From NCBI GenBank assembly GCA_963806395.1, contig CAWDYI010000014.1, positions 62,001 through 126,000 on the forward strand: a DNA stretch of 64,000 nucleotides, given 5' to 3'. The translations under genes were made by a program, and so were the position numbers. How positions within the stretch are numbered: the first letter of the stretch is position 1; the number at the start of each line of letters is the position of its first letter. Under the pieces are notes generated by a model. It saw only the letters and a list, made by a program, of their open reading frames with translations. It did not search any database and had not been told where the DNA came from. Source of the stretch: DASSUW01 sp963806395 (GTDB lineage: Bacteria; Actinomycetota; Thermoleophilia; Solirubrobacterales; Solirubrobacteraceae). This document shows positions 35,931 through 43,681 of this stretch, piece after piece.

Positions 35931-36995
35931 ATGCACCGCTATCGTGAGCGAGCCTTGGAGTTGTCGGCCCTGCGCATCGTCGGCCTCGTCATCGGCGTGG
36001 CCCTACTCGTCTTTGCCCTCTGGCGCCGGCGCACGCTTCGCAACGGCGACATGCTGCTGCTGTTCGTCTCCGGGGCCGCGCTGCTCGTGGTCAGCGGCAC
36101 CGACCTGCTGGACTCCGTGCTGTCGCTGTTCTCGTTCGAGCGCGGCGGCGGCGGCCGGATCCTCGGCCTCGCCGTGTTCGCGGTGATCGCGCTGTTCCTG
36201 CTCACGGTCCGCTCGCTCGTGCAGAACGGCCGGATCGAGCGCAAGCTGTCCGCCGCACTCGAGGGGATCGCGTGGGACGAGTTCCGCAACGCCGGCCTGG
36301 CGGAGCGCTTCCGCGACCGCGTCGCGGTCGTGATCCCGGCCTACAACGAGGAAGACAACATCGGCCAGGTCCTGCCGCGGATCCCCGCGACGGTGTGCGG
36401 GCTCGAGACCGTCGTGCTCGTCGTCGATGACGGCTCGCGCGACCGAACGGGCGACATCGCCCGCGCGCACGGCGCGGCCGTCGCCCGCCACGTCACCAAC
36501 CTCGGCGGCGGGGCGGCGCTGCGCACCGGCTACCGGCTGATGGTCGACTCGGGAGCGCAGATCGTCGTGACGCTCGACGCCGACGGGCAGCACCGGCCCG
36601 AGGAGATGGAGCGCCTCGTCGGCCCGATCGTCGACGGCACCGTCGACATGGCCCACGGCTCGCGCGTGCTCGGGCACGCCGAGCCCAACCACGTCGCGCG
36701 CGAGATGGGGATCATCTTCTTCAACCGGCTCGTCTCGCTGATCACGCGCACGAAGGTCTCGGACTGCTCGAACGGCTACCGGGCCGTGCGCGCGTCGGTC
36801 CTGCCCCAGCTCGTGCTGCGCCAGGAGCAGTTCCACACGTCGGAGTTCATGATCGAGGCGATCAAGCGCGGCGTTCCCGCGACCGAGGTCGGCGTCACCG
36901 TCGACCGCCGGATCCACGGGCACTCGAAGAAGCCGGCCGTGATCCGCTACGGCCTCGGCTTCACCAACGCCATCATGCGCACGTGGCTTCGTTAG
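35931..36995 (+). CDS. DUF2304-GT2 fusion glycosyltransferase
   Basis: About 354 residues. Residues about 12-105 are a three-helix membrane region like DUF2304 (RIVGLVIGVALLVFALWRRR, GDMLLLFVSG, ILGLAVFAVIALF). A GT2 domain follows, with VVIPAYNEEDNIG, VVDDGSRDRT, TLDADGQHRPEE and SDCSNGYRAVRAS. The two are usually separate adjacent genes, so this is a fusion. Likely a polyprenyl-phosphate sugar transferase. The ATG at 35931 is a choice among weak starts. Its stop overlaps the next gene by 13 bp. Confidence 0.8.
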   Translation: MHRYRERALELSALRIVGLVIGVALLVFALWRRRTLRNGDMLLLFVSGAALLVVSGTDLLDSVLSLFSFERGGGGRILGLAVFAVIALFLLTVRSLVQNGRIERKLSAALEGIAWDEFRNAGLAERFRDRVAVVIPAYNEEDNIGQVLPRIPATVCGLETVVLVVDDGSRDRTGDIARAHGAAVARHVTNLGGGAALRTGYRLMVDSGAQIVVTLDADGQHRPEEMERLVGPIVDGTVDMAHGSRVLGHAEPNHVAREMGIIFFNRLVSLITRTKVSDCSNGYRAVRASVLPQLVLRQEQFHTSEFMIEAIKRGVPATEVGVTVDRRIHGHSKKPAVIRYGLGFTNAIMRTWLR

Positions 36996-39028
36996 TTCGC
37001 GCAGCCCTGGCGGGCGTGCTGCTGCTGGCGTTCACGGCGGCCCCTGCGCACGCCTGGGACGAGGCGCGCTACTGGGCGTTCACCGACCGGGTCAAGGAGC
37101 GGATCGACGACTCGTGGAGCCCGTCGCTCGACCGCTACAACCCGCATTCGCAGTCGGCCGAGACGATGCTGAACTCGAACATGCTGCTGGTCCACGCGAC
37201 GGCGGCGCTGCGCGGTTACCGCGGCCCGTCACGACAGGATGCGCGGGCGCGCAGCATCGCGACGCAGCTCGTGACGCAGACGCCGCCGTGGCTCGAGGTC
37301 GTGCGCGACCCGCAGCCGGGCAGCCAGCCGCACGCGCCCGGCTGGACCGCGTCGATGCACCGCGAGCGCACGGGCCAGCACCTGGTGGTCGACGGCGAGG
37401 TCGCCGACGCGCTCGTCGTGGCCTGGCGGGCTCGCGCCGCGATCGGGCTCGACCCCCAGATCGCCGCGGTGATCCAGGATCGCCTCCGGCGTGTCGCGAA
37501 CGGGCCGTACTGGCGCTATCCGACGATCCGGCTGAACCAGATCAACTGGTACGCGGAGGTCTACAGCGCCGCCGCCGAGGCGACCGGCGACCTCGCCTAC
37601 CTGCACCGGGACATGCGCGGGCAGCTGACGCACTTCGTGCGGTCGATCCGCAGCCCGGCGCCGGGCACGGCCGGGACGCTCGGGCGAGGCATGCAGTTCC
37701 ACTATCTCCCCGACGGGTCGCCGCGCTCGAAGCTGAACGTGGAGTCGGCCGAGTACGCCAACATCGTGGCGTCCACGAACCGCTTCTACGACGCGGCCGT
37801 CGCGCGCGGGATGCGGCCGCTGCCGCCCGCCGACGAGGCGCTGCTGCGCCGCTGGATGACACGCGTGCTCGCGGGCTACTGGACGCACGCCGGATACCTC
37901 AACTGGGACACCGGCTTCGGCTTCGGCCGCTGGCACCAGACGAAGAAGTTCGGGCTCGCCCAGCAGTCGCTGATCGGGATCGCCGGCGGCGGCCGGTTGT
38001 CGCCGTCGGCCGCCGAGGCGCGCTGGGCGAAGTACGTGCTCGAGGCCGGCTTCGCGCTGTACGAGGGCAAGCTGCCGGAGCGCACCGGCGTCGCACCGGG
38101 CCTGTTCTATCCGCTGCGACCGCATCCGCAGTCCGACGCCCAGGCGCTGCTCGGCGCGTCGCGCGTCGTTGCGAACGCGGCCCGCGCCATCGGAGCCGGC
38201 ATCCCCGCCCGGAGCGCCGCCGAGCCGCCGCCGCTGTACTCGTTCGACCCCGACGTCGGCCGGCTGGCGATCACGACGCCCCGGTACAACACGGCGATCA
38301 CGGCTGTGACGCAGGGCGCGTATCCGTACGGCGGGATCGACATCGCGCGGCTCTACGACGATCGCCAGGACGTGGCCGCGACGCTCGGGGGGCGTCCGCC
38401 CGCGAGCTTCGGCCTGCTGGTCCGCGACCGCCGCGGGAATGCGCGCTTCGCCACGTCCCGCCCGGTGAGCGACCGCAGGGGCCGCCCGGCATTGCGCCTC
38501 CTGCGAGCGCCGAGCGGGGTCGGCAGCGCCGGGACGCCGCTGCACCCGTTCGCCGGCCCGTTCCGGACGCTGCGCGCGACCGGCAGCGCGAGCGGCGCGG
38601 GCGTCTCCGCCCGGTCCACGTACACGTTCCGCCGCAACTCGATCTTCGGCGAGTGGTCGGTGCGGACGCGGACGACCGCACGGCGCACCGCCGAGACGCT
38701 GTTCCCGAGCACCGGCGGCGACCGCGCCGCCGTATGGGCGATCATGCGCGGCGGCGCGGTCGTCAAGCTCGAGGACCGGATCACGGTCCGCGCCGTGGCC
38801 GCGTTCTGGGTCCAGAGCGAGCGCGCGGGCTACGTCGTCGTGCCGCGCGACCGCGTGAAGGGCGCCGTGGCGATGATCATCCAGCCGAAGCCCCAGTCGG
38901 CCGCCCCGGACCCGGGCCCGACGCTCTCGATCCGGCTCACCAACCGGCTGCGCAAGCGGACCGTGCACTTCTCCGCGCGGATTGCGCCGGCGCGGGATCT
39001 TGAGGGCGCGCGGCGGGCCGCTCGGTAG
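36983..39028 (+). CDS. large secreted protein of unknown function
   Basis: A 681-residue exported protein: GTG start, signal peptide MASLVRAALAGVLLLAFTAA ending AHA-W. Residues about 30-400 look all-helical with repeated Trp, Tyr and Arg patterns (PYWRYPTIRLNQINWYAEVY, YLNWDTGFGFGRWHQ), and the C-terminal 250 residues look beta-rich. This helical-barrel-plus-beta-sandwich order recalls polysaccharide lyases of the heparinase/alginate lyase type, but no catalytic motif was recognised. Co-transcribed with the GT2 fusion, so it may process the same glycan. I do not recognise the family. Confidence 0.7.
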   Translation: MASLVRAALAGVLLLAFTAAPAHAWDEARYWAFTDRVKERIDDSWSPSLDRYNPHSQSAETMLNSNMLLVHATAALRGYRGPSRQDARARSIATQLVTQTPPWLEVVRDPQPGSQPHAPGWTASMHRERTGQHLVVDGEVADALVVAWRARAAIGLDPQIAAVIQDRLRRVANGPYWRYPTIRLNQINWYAEVYSAAAEATGDLAYLHRDMRGQLTHFVRSIRSPAPGTAGTLGRGMQFHYLPDGSPRSKLNVESAEYANIVASTNRFYDAAVARGMRPLPPADEALLRRWMTRVLAGYWTHAGYLNWDTGFGFGRWHQTKKFGLAQQSLIGIAGGGRLSPSAAEARWAKYVLEAGFALYEGKLPERTGVAPGLFYPLRPHPQSDAQALLGASRVVANAARAIGAGIPARSAAEPPPLYSFDPDVGRLAITTPRYNTAITAVTQGAYPYGGIDIARLYDDRQDVAATLGGRPPASFGLLVRDRRGNARFATSRPVSDRRGRPALRLLRAPSGVGSAGTPLHPFAGPFRTLRATGSASGAGVSARSTYTFRRNSIFGEWSVRTRTTARRTAETLFPSTGGDRAAVWAIMRGGAVVKLEDRITVRAVAAFWVQSERAGYVVVPRDRVKGAVAMIIQPKPQSAAPDPGPTLSIRLTNRLRKRTVHFSARIAPARDLEGARRAAR

Positions 39029-39052
39029 GACGTTCGCCCCCCGGCGAACGTC
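39029..39052. terminator. hairpin terminator after the secreted protein gene
   Basis: Perfect 10-bp stem GACGTTCGCC / GGCGAACGTC with loop CCCC, directly after the stop at 39026-39028. Its right arm is the outermost part of element B. Confidence 0.7.
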
Positions 39053-39104
39053 AACTGCGCTGGGTGGGGAGGCTGGCGTCCTTTCGCGGCGGTGAGGGTG
39101 CATT

Positions 39105-39146
39105 AACTCGCCACGCGATGGGTCTACGTCGCGTGTGTGGTGAGTT
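39105..39146. repeat. hairpin unit 1 of element B
   Basis: AACTCGCCACGCGA pairs imperfectly with TCGCGTGTGTGGTGAGTT; the inner 7 bp CACGCGA/TCGCGTG and the outer AACTC/GAGTT are perfect. Confidence 0.65.
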
Positions 39147-39161
39147 GTGATCCGTGGCGGT

Positions 39162-39210
39162 GCATTTCTCACCACGCGATCGCGGCGACTCGTCCCGTGG
39201 TGAGTTATGC
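39162..39210. repeat. hairpin unit 2 of element B
   Basis: GCATTTCTCACCACG (39162-39176) pairs with CGTGGTGAGTTATGC (39196-39210), 13 of 15 positions, with a 19-base loop. Confidence 0.75.
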
Positions 39211-39218
39211 CCGGCGGA

Positions 39219-39276
39219 GCGTGCATTTCGGGACAACCGATGCCGCCGCGCACCTCGCGTGTCCCAAAGTGCACGC
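39219..39276. repeat. hairpin unit 3 of element B
   Basis: GCGTGCATTTCGGGACA (39219-39235) pairs with TGTCCCAAAGTGCACGC (39260-39276), 15 of 17, with a 24-base loop. Confidence 0.75.
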
Positions 39277-39283
39277 CGGCGAT

Positions 39284-39332
39284 GCAGTCCAGCACACGCG
39301 ACCGCCGCGGCGCCTCGCGTGTCCACAAACGC
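39284..39332. repeat. hairpin unit 4 of element B
   Basis: ACACGCGA (39294-39301) pairs with TCGCGTGT (39315-39322). The right arm repeats CTCGCGTGTCC of unit 3 exactly, 60 bp apart (39254 and 39314). Confidence 0.6.
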
Positions 39333-39391
39333 ACCGCACAACCTCCCTTAATGCCGCAGTTGACGTTCCCGGCCGGCCCCGCCACAACGGC

Positions 39392-40009
39392 CTACCGCGG
39401 CGATTCCACCACCGGCAACGCGGCCAGCACCCGAGCCACAGCTTCCTCGAGCGGCTCGCCACCAGCCACGACCACCTCAGCCGCCTCGGGAGGCTCGTAC
39501 GGGTCGTCGACGCCGGTCAGGCCCGTCAGCTCACCGGCGCGGGCGCGGGCGTAGAGGCCCTTCGGGTCGCGCCGCTCGCACTCCTCGAGCGTGGTGGCGA
39601 TGTGGACCTCGAGGAACGGGAGCTCGCGGCGGACGTGCGCGGCGCGGGCGGCCGCGCGGTCGGCGCGGTAGGGCGAGACGAGGGCGACGAGCACCACGAC
39701 GCCGGCGTCGGCGAGCAGGGCCGCCACCTCGGCCGTCCGGCGCACGTTCTCGGCCCGGTCCTCGGCCGAGAACCCGAGGTCGCCGTTGAGCCCGTGCCGC
39801 AGGTTGTCCCCGTCGAGCACGTACGCGGCGTGACCGCGGCCGATCAGGTTCGCCTCGATCGCAGCCGCCACGGTCGACTTGCCGGAGGCCGGCAGGCCGG
39901 TCATCCAGACGGTCGCCCCGGGATGCCCGAGCGCCGCCCAGCGCTGCGCGCGATCCAGCAGGCCGCGCTGCCAGACGACGTTCGCCGACTGCGCCGGGTC
40001 AGCGCCCAT
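39392..40009 (-). CDS. cysC: adenylylsulfate kinase
   Basis: CysC phosphorylates APS to PAPS. The 205-residue protein has Walker A MTGLPASGKST, then YVLDGDNLRHGLNGDLGFS (the APS-binding region), REN-like AENVRRTAEVA, VALVSPYRADR and DPKGLYARARAGE. Overlaps the cysN stop by 11 bp. PAPS is not needed by the 4Fe-4S reductase encoded in the same operon, so this activity probably serves sulfation. Confidence 0.95.
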   Translation of the reverse strand: MGADPAQSANVVWQRGLLDRAQRWAALGHPGATVWMTGLPASGKSTVAAAIEANLIGRGHAAYVLDGDNLRHGLNGDLGFSAEDRAENVRRTAEVAALLADAGVVVLVALVSPYRADRAAARAAHVRRELPFLEVHIATTLEECERRDPKGLYARARAGELTGLTGVDDPYEPPEAAEVVVAGGEPLEEAVARVLAALPVVESPR

Positions 40010-41243
40010 CGATGATCATCCCCGCCGCGACGGTGTCGTTGGTGGCCTCGTCGATCAGGATGAACGCGCCCGTGTTGCGATTGACCGCGTACGGGTCGAA
40101 GACGAGCTCGGACGCGCACCGGACGGTGACGCGCCCGATGTCGTTGAGGCCGAGCGAGTCGCCGCCGGGCCGGGTCGACAGCGTGGCCACGTCGAGCGTC
40201 TCGTGCACGACCTCGAGCCGCGCGCGCTCCGAGCGCGTCGTGTGCTTGAGCACGTAGCGGCCGCCCGGGCGGCCGGGCGACTCGCCCATCCAGCACACCG
40301 TCGCCTCGATGTCGCGCGCCGATCGCGGCGGTTCGGCTGCGCCGCACAGCATCGAGCCGCGCCCCACGTCGAGCTCGCCCTCGAGCGTGACCGCGACCGA
40401 GAGCGGCGCGACGGCGTGCTCGAGCGGCCCGCTGGGACCCTCCACGCCCGCCACGCGCGTCGGGAGCCCGCCGGGGAGCACCACCACGTCGTCCCCCGGG
40501 CGCACCGTGCCGCCCGCAAGTTGCCCGGCGTAGGCCCGCTGCTCGCCGGTGCGGATCACGTACTGCACGGGGAACCGCAGCCCGCCGGCGACCGGTACCG
40601 CCGCCGGTGCCGCCTCGAGGAACTGGAGCAGCGTCGGGCCGCGGTGCCAGTCCATCTCCGGCGAGCGCTCGACGACGTTGTCGCCCTTCAGCGCCGAGAT
40701 CGGGATGCACGTGATCTCCTCGACGTCCAGGCGCTCGGCCCACGAGCGGAAGTCGGCGCAGATGCGCCGGAAGACGTCGAGGTCGTAGTCGACGAGGTCC
40801 ATCTTGTTCACCGCCAGCACGATCCGCGGGATCCGCAGCAGCCCCGCGATCGCAGCGTGGCGGCGGCTCTGGGTGAGCAGGCCCTCGCGCGCATCGACGA
40901 GCACGACCGCGACGTCCGCGGTCGAGGCGCCGGTGACCATGTTGCGCGTGTACTGCGCGTGGCCCGGGGTGTCGGCGATGATGAACCGCCGCCGCGGCGT
41001 CGAGAAGTGCCGGTAGGCGACGTCGATCGTGATGCCCTGCTCGCGCTCGGCGCGCAGGCCGTCGGTGAGCCGCGCGAGGTCGAGCTCGGCGTCGGCGACC
41101 TGATCGGCCATCAGCGCCTTCGAGTCGTACAGCAGGCGGCCGATCAGCGTCGACTTGCCGTCGTCGACCGACCCGGCGGTGGCGAAGCGCAGCAGCTGCG
41201 GAGCGTGCACCACGGCGGGCGCGCGGGCCGTTTGCGTGGCCAT
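39999..41243 (-). CDS. cysN: sulfate adenylyltransferase GTPase subunit
   Basis: A 414-residue EF-Tu-like GTPase: GSVDDGKST P-loop, EREQGITIDVAYR switch, DTPGHAQYTRNM and NKMD. With CysD it makes APS from sulfate and ATP, driven by GTP hydrolysis. It lacks the C-terminal APS kinase found in CysNC fusions; that function is the separate cysC downstream. ATG 41243 overlaps the cysD stop by one base (TGATG). Confidence 0.96.
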   Translation of the reverse strand: MATQTARAPAVVHAPQLLRFATAGSVDDGKSTLIGRLLYDSKALMADQVADAELDLARLTDGLRAEREQGITIDVAYRHFSTPRRRFIIADTPGHAQYTRNMVTGASTADVAVVLVDAREGLLTQSRRHAAIAGLLRIPRIVLAVNKMDLVDYDLDVFRRICADFRSWAERLDVEEITCIPISALKGDNVVERSPEMDWHRGPTLLQFLEAAPAAVPVAGGLRFPVQYVIRTGEQRAYAGQLAGGTVRPGDDVVVLPGGLPTRVAGVEGPSGPLEHAVAPLSVAVTLEGELDVGRGSMLCGAAEPPRSARDIEATVCWMGESPGRPGGRYVLKHTTRSERARLEVVHETLDVATLSTRPGGDSLGLNDIGRVTVRCASELVFDPYAVNRNTGAFILIDEATNDTVAAGMIIDGR

Positions 41244-42127
41244 CAGAAATAGCCCTCCCGCTTGCGGTCTTCCATGGCGGCCTCGGACGCGCGGTCGTCG
41301 GCGCGCGTCTCGCCGCGCTCGGTGATCCGGGTGGCGGCGATCTCGGAGATCACGTCGTCGAGCGTGGCGGCCTCGGAGCGGACCGCGCCCGTGCACGTCA
41401 TGTCTCCCACCGTCCGGTAGCGCACCGACGTCGTGAACGGGTCCTCGCCGTCTCGCGTCGGCAGGAACTCGGAGACCGCATACAGCATGCCGTCGCGCTC
41501 GAACACCTCGCGCTCGTGGGCGAAGTAGATCGGCGGGATCTCGAGCTCCTCGGTGCGGATGTACTCCCACACGTCGAGCTCGGTCCAGTTCGAGAGAGGG
41601 AACACGCGCACGTGCTCGCCCTTGCGCACGCGGCCGTTGTAGAGGTTCCAGAGCTCCGGCCGCTGGCGACGCGGGTCCCACTGCCCGAAGTCGTCGCGGA
41701 AGGAGAAGATGCGCTCCTTGGCGCGGGCGCGTTCCTCGTCGCGGCGCGCGCCGCCGAACGCCGCGTCGAAGCCGTGCTCCTCGATCGCGTCGAGCAGCGT
41801 GGTCGTCTGGAGGCGGTTGCGTGACGGCTCGTCGACGACCCGCCCGCGGTCGATCGACTCCTGCACGGAGGCGACGATGACGTCCGGCACCCGCCGGTCG
41901 CGGAACTCGATCGCCTCGGGGAAGTTGTGGCCGGTGTCGACGTGCATCACCCCGAACGGCACCGGGGCCGGCCGGAACGCCTTCTCGGCCAGGCGCAGCA
42001 GCACGATCGAGTCCTTGCCGCCGGAGAACAGCAGCACCGGCTTCTCGAGCTCAGCGGCGACCTCGCGGATGACGTGGATCGCCTCGGCCTCGAGCACCTC
42101 GAGATGACTGGCGACGGAGACGCTCAT
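41243..42127 (-). CDS. cysD: sulfate adenylyltransferase catalytic subunit
   Basis: A 294-residue PP-loop ATPase with LLFSGGKDSIVLLRLA (SGGKDS), GVMHVDTGHNFPEAIEFRD and AFGGARRDEERARAKERIFS. The C-terminus KREGYF is typical of CysD. ATG 42127 overlaps the tauE-like stop as ATGA. Partner of CysN. Confidence 0.96.
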   Translation of the reverse strand: MSVSVASHLEVLEAEAIHVIREVAAELEKPVLLFSGGKDSIVLLRLAEKAFRPAPVPFGVMHVDTGHNFPEAIEFRDRRVPDVIVASVQESIDRGRVVDEPSRNRLQTTTLLDAIEEHGFDAAFGGARRDEERARAKERIFSFRDDFGQWDPRRQRPELWNLYNGRVRKGEHVRVFPLSNWTELDVWEYIRTEELEIPPIYFAHEREVFERDGMLYAVSEFLPTRDGEDPFTTSVRYRTVGDMTCTGAVRSEAATLDDVISEIAATRITERGETRADDRASEAAMEDRKREGYF

Positions 42128-43011
42128 GTCGGCGACACCCCCAGCACGGCACGCCGCCGCAGGACCATGGCGCTGAACCCGCCGACCGCGAGCGGGGCGC
42201 CGATCAGCACGATGACCGGCAGGTCGACGCCGGCCTTGCTGACCAGCGACAGGCCGGAGGCGAGCATCACCGTCGCGAGCGCGAGCCGCAGCCACTCCTG
42301 CGGCAGCCGCGTCGAGAGGTGAGCGCCGAGCCAGACGCCGGGGACCGAGCCGATCAGGATCGTGCCCGCGAGGGCGAAGTCGATGTTCCCGGAGACCAGG
42401 TGGGCGGCCGCCGCGACCCACAACAGGACGGCCGCGTGAGCGACGTCGGTCCCTACGACGCGATGCGGGCTCAGGCGGAAGCCGAGGATCAGTCCGATCG
42501 CGATCAGCGTGCCCGAGCCGGCCGACGTGATGCCGAGCACGAAGCCGATCGAGCCGCCGAGCGCGACGGCGGCGACCTTGTGCCGCGTCTGCATCCGGAA
42601 CGCATCTCGCTCGCGGGCGGCGTAGTCGGCCAGCGCGAGCGCCCGCAACAGCACGAGGGCGCCGGTGAGCAGCAGCGCCGCGCCGATCGCGACGAGCATG
42701 AACGTGTCGAAGTCGTCGCCCCAGGCACCGCGCAGGCGGTCCAGGAGCCACACGCCGACGAGCGCGCCGGGGCACGAGCCGACGGCCAGCCAGAACGCCA
42801 TGCGCGGGAACACGGTCCCCTTGCGGAAGTGCCGCCACCCGCCGACCGTCTTGGTGACGGCGGCGTAGGCGAGGTCGGTCCCCACCGCGACCACGGGCTT
42901 GATGCCGAAAACGAGGATCAGCAGCGGCGTCATCAACGAGCCGCCGCCCATGCCGGTGGTACCGACCAGGACGCCCACGCCGAGGCCGAAGAGGATGATC
43001 GCCGGATCCAT
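42124..43011 (-). CDS. TauE/SafE-family sulfite/sulfonate exporter-like protein
   Basis: A 295-residue membrane protein with eight predicted helices in two halves, with GTTGMGGGSLMTPLLILVFG in the first and ITSAGSGTLIAIGLILGF in the second, the TauE/SafE signature repeats. Located between cysH and cysD, so it may import sulfate or remove excess sulfite; in many actinobacteria this gene sits in the cys operon. ATG 43011 overlaps the cysH stop by one base. Confidence 0.88.
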   Translation of the reverse strand: MDPAIILFGLGVGVLVGTTGMGGGSLMTPLLILVFGIKPVVAVGTDLAYAAVTKTVGGWRHFRKGTVFPRMAFWLAVGSCPGALVGVWLLDRLRGAWGDDFDTFMLVAIGAALLLTGALVLLRALALADYAARERDAFRMQTRHKVAAVALGGSIGFVLGITSAGSGTLIAIGLILGFRLSPHRVVGTDVAHAAVLLWVAAAAHLVSGNIDFALAGTILIGSVPGVWLGAHLSTRLPQEWLRLALATVMLASGLSLVSKAGVDLPVIVLIGAPLAVGGFSAMVLRRRAVLGVSPT

Positions 43012-43652
43012 CAGGCCGTCGGGAGGTGCAGGCCGCACTCGATCTTGTCGGTGCCGGCCCAGCGCCCGTCGCGGCCGCCGCCCGGCAGCGTGCAGTGCAC
43101 ACAGCCGATGGAGCCGTACCCGCGGTCATGCAGCGGGTGGTAGGGCAGGTCGTTGTCCACGATGTAGCGCCAGACGTCCTGCTCCGTCCAGTCGGCCAGC
43201 GGCGCGCACTTGAGCTTGCCCGGATGGCTGGTGTCGGGCGCGAGCTTCGGTGTGCCGGCGCGGCTCGGCGCCTGGTCGCGGCGCAACCCGGTGACCCACG
43301 CGTCGACGTCGCTCAGCGCGCGCTCGAGCGGCTCCACCTTGCGCATCCCGCAGCAGGCGTCCGGGTCACGCAGCCACAGCTCGTCGATCCACTCGCCCCG
43401 ATAGACGTCGATCGTGATGCCGTAGCGCTCCTCGATCCGCCGCCACGTCTCATACGTCTCCGGGAACAGCACGCCGGTGTCGAGCGTGAACACCCGCGCG
43501 TGCGGCTCGATCCCCAGCAGGATGTCGAGGATCACCGACGCCTCCTTCTGGAACGAGCAGGCGACGTACAGGCGCGGATGGAACTCGCCGACGACGTGAG
43601 CGAGCACCTCCTGCGCGCTCAGCGACTCGAGGTCCGGTGGAGCGGCACGCAT
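43011..43652 (-). CDS. cysH: assimilatory APS reductase, 4Fe-4S type
   Basis: A 213-residue PP-loop reductase. Cys pairs C100-C101 (DACCGMRK) and C184/C187 (CVHC) bind a 4Fe-4S cluster, which indicates adenylylsulfate (APS) rather than PAPS as substrate. The catalytic Cys is C206 in ECGLH. Reduces APS to sulfite with thioredoxin. It is the first gene of the operon cysH-tauE-cysD-cysN-cysC; a promoter should lie in the 29 bp before it. No sulfite reductase is in the window. Confidence 0.95.
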   Translation of the reverse strand: MRAAPPDLESLSAQEVLAHVVGEFHPRLYVACSFQKEASVILDILLGIEPHARVFTLDTGVLFPETYETWRRIEERYGITIDVYRGEWIDELWLRDPDACCGMRKVEPLERALSDVDAWVTGLRRDQAPSRAGTPKLAPDTSHPGKLKCAPLADWTEQDVWRYIVDNDLPYHPLHDRGYGSIGCVHCTLPGGGRDGRWAGTDKIECGLHLPTA

Positions 43653-43681
43653 GCCGCGCGTAGGTTAGTACCGGGTTCGGC

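Larger units (their letters stand above)
39046..39368. repeat. palindromic intergenic element B
   Basis: A 323-bp non-coding element filling the gap between two convergent genes. The ends are inverted copies: GAACGTCAACTGCG at 39046-39059 and CGCAGTTGACGTTC at 39355-39368, each extended by a different flank, CTGGGTGGGGAGG on the left and CCTCCCTTAATGC on the right. These are the same two flanks as in element A, in the opposite order. Inside are four hairpin-forming units whose start motif GCATT/GCAGT recurs at 39100, 39162, 39223 and 39284, a period of 61-62 bp. No gene is seen on either strand. Confidence 0.75.

Noticed and set aside
39100..39345. CRISPR-like array because of the regular 61-bp period
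   Set aside because: The units are imperfect palindromes with diverging sequence, there are no identical repeats with unique spacers, and no cas genes are in the window.
39046..39368. Integron attC sites (palindromic units of about 60 bp)
   Set aside because: The GTTRRRY/RYYYAAC core pairs are not present in a consistent position, no integrase is nearby, and no cassette genes lie between units.
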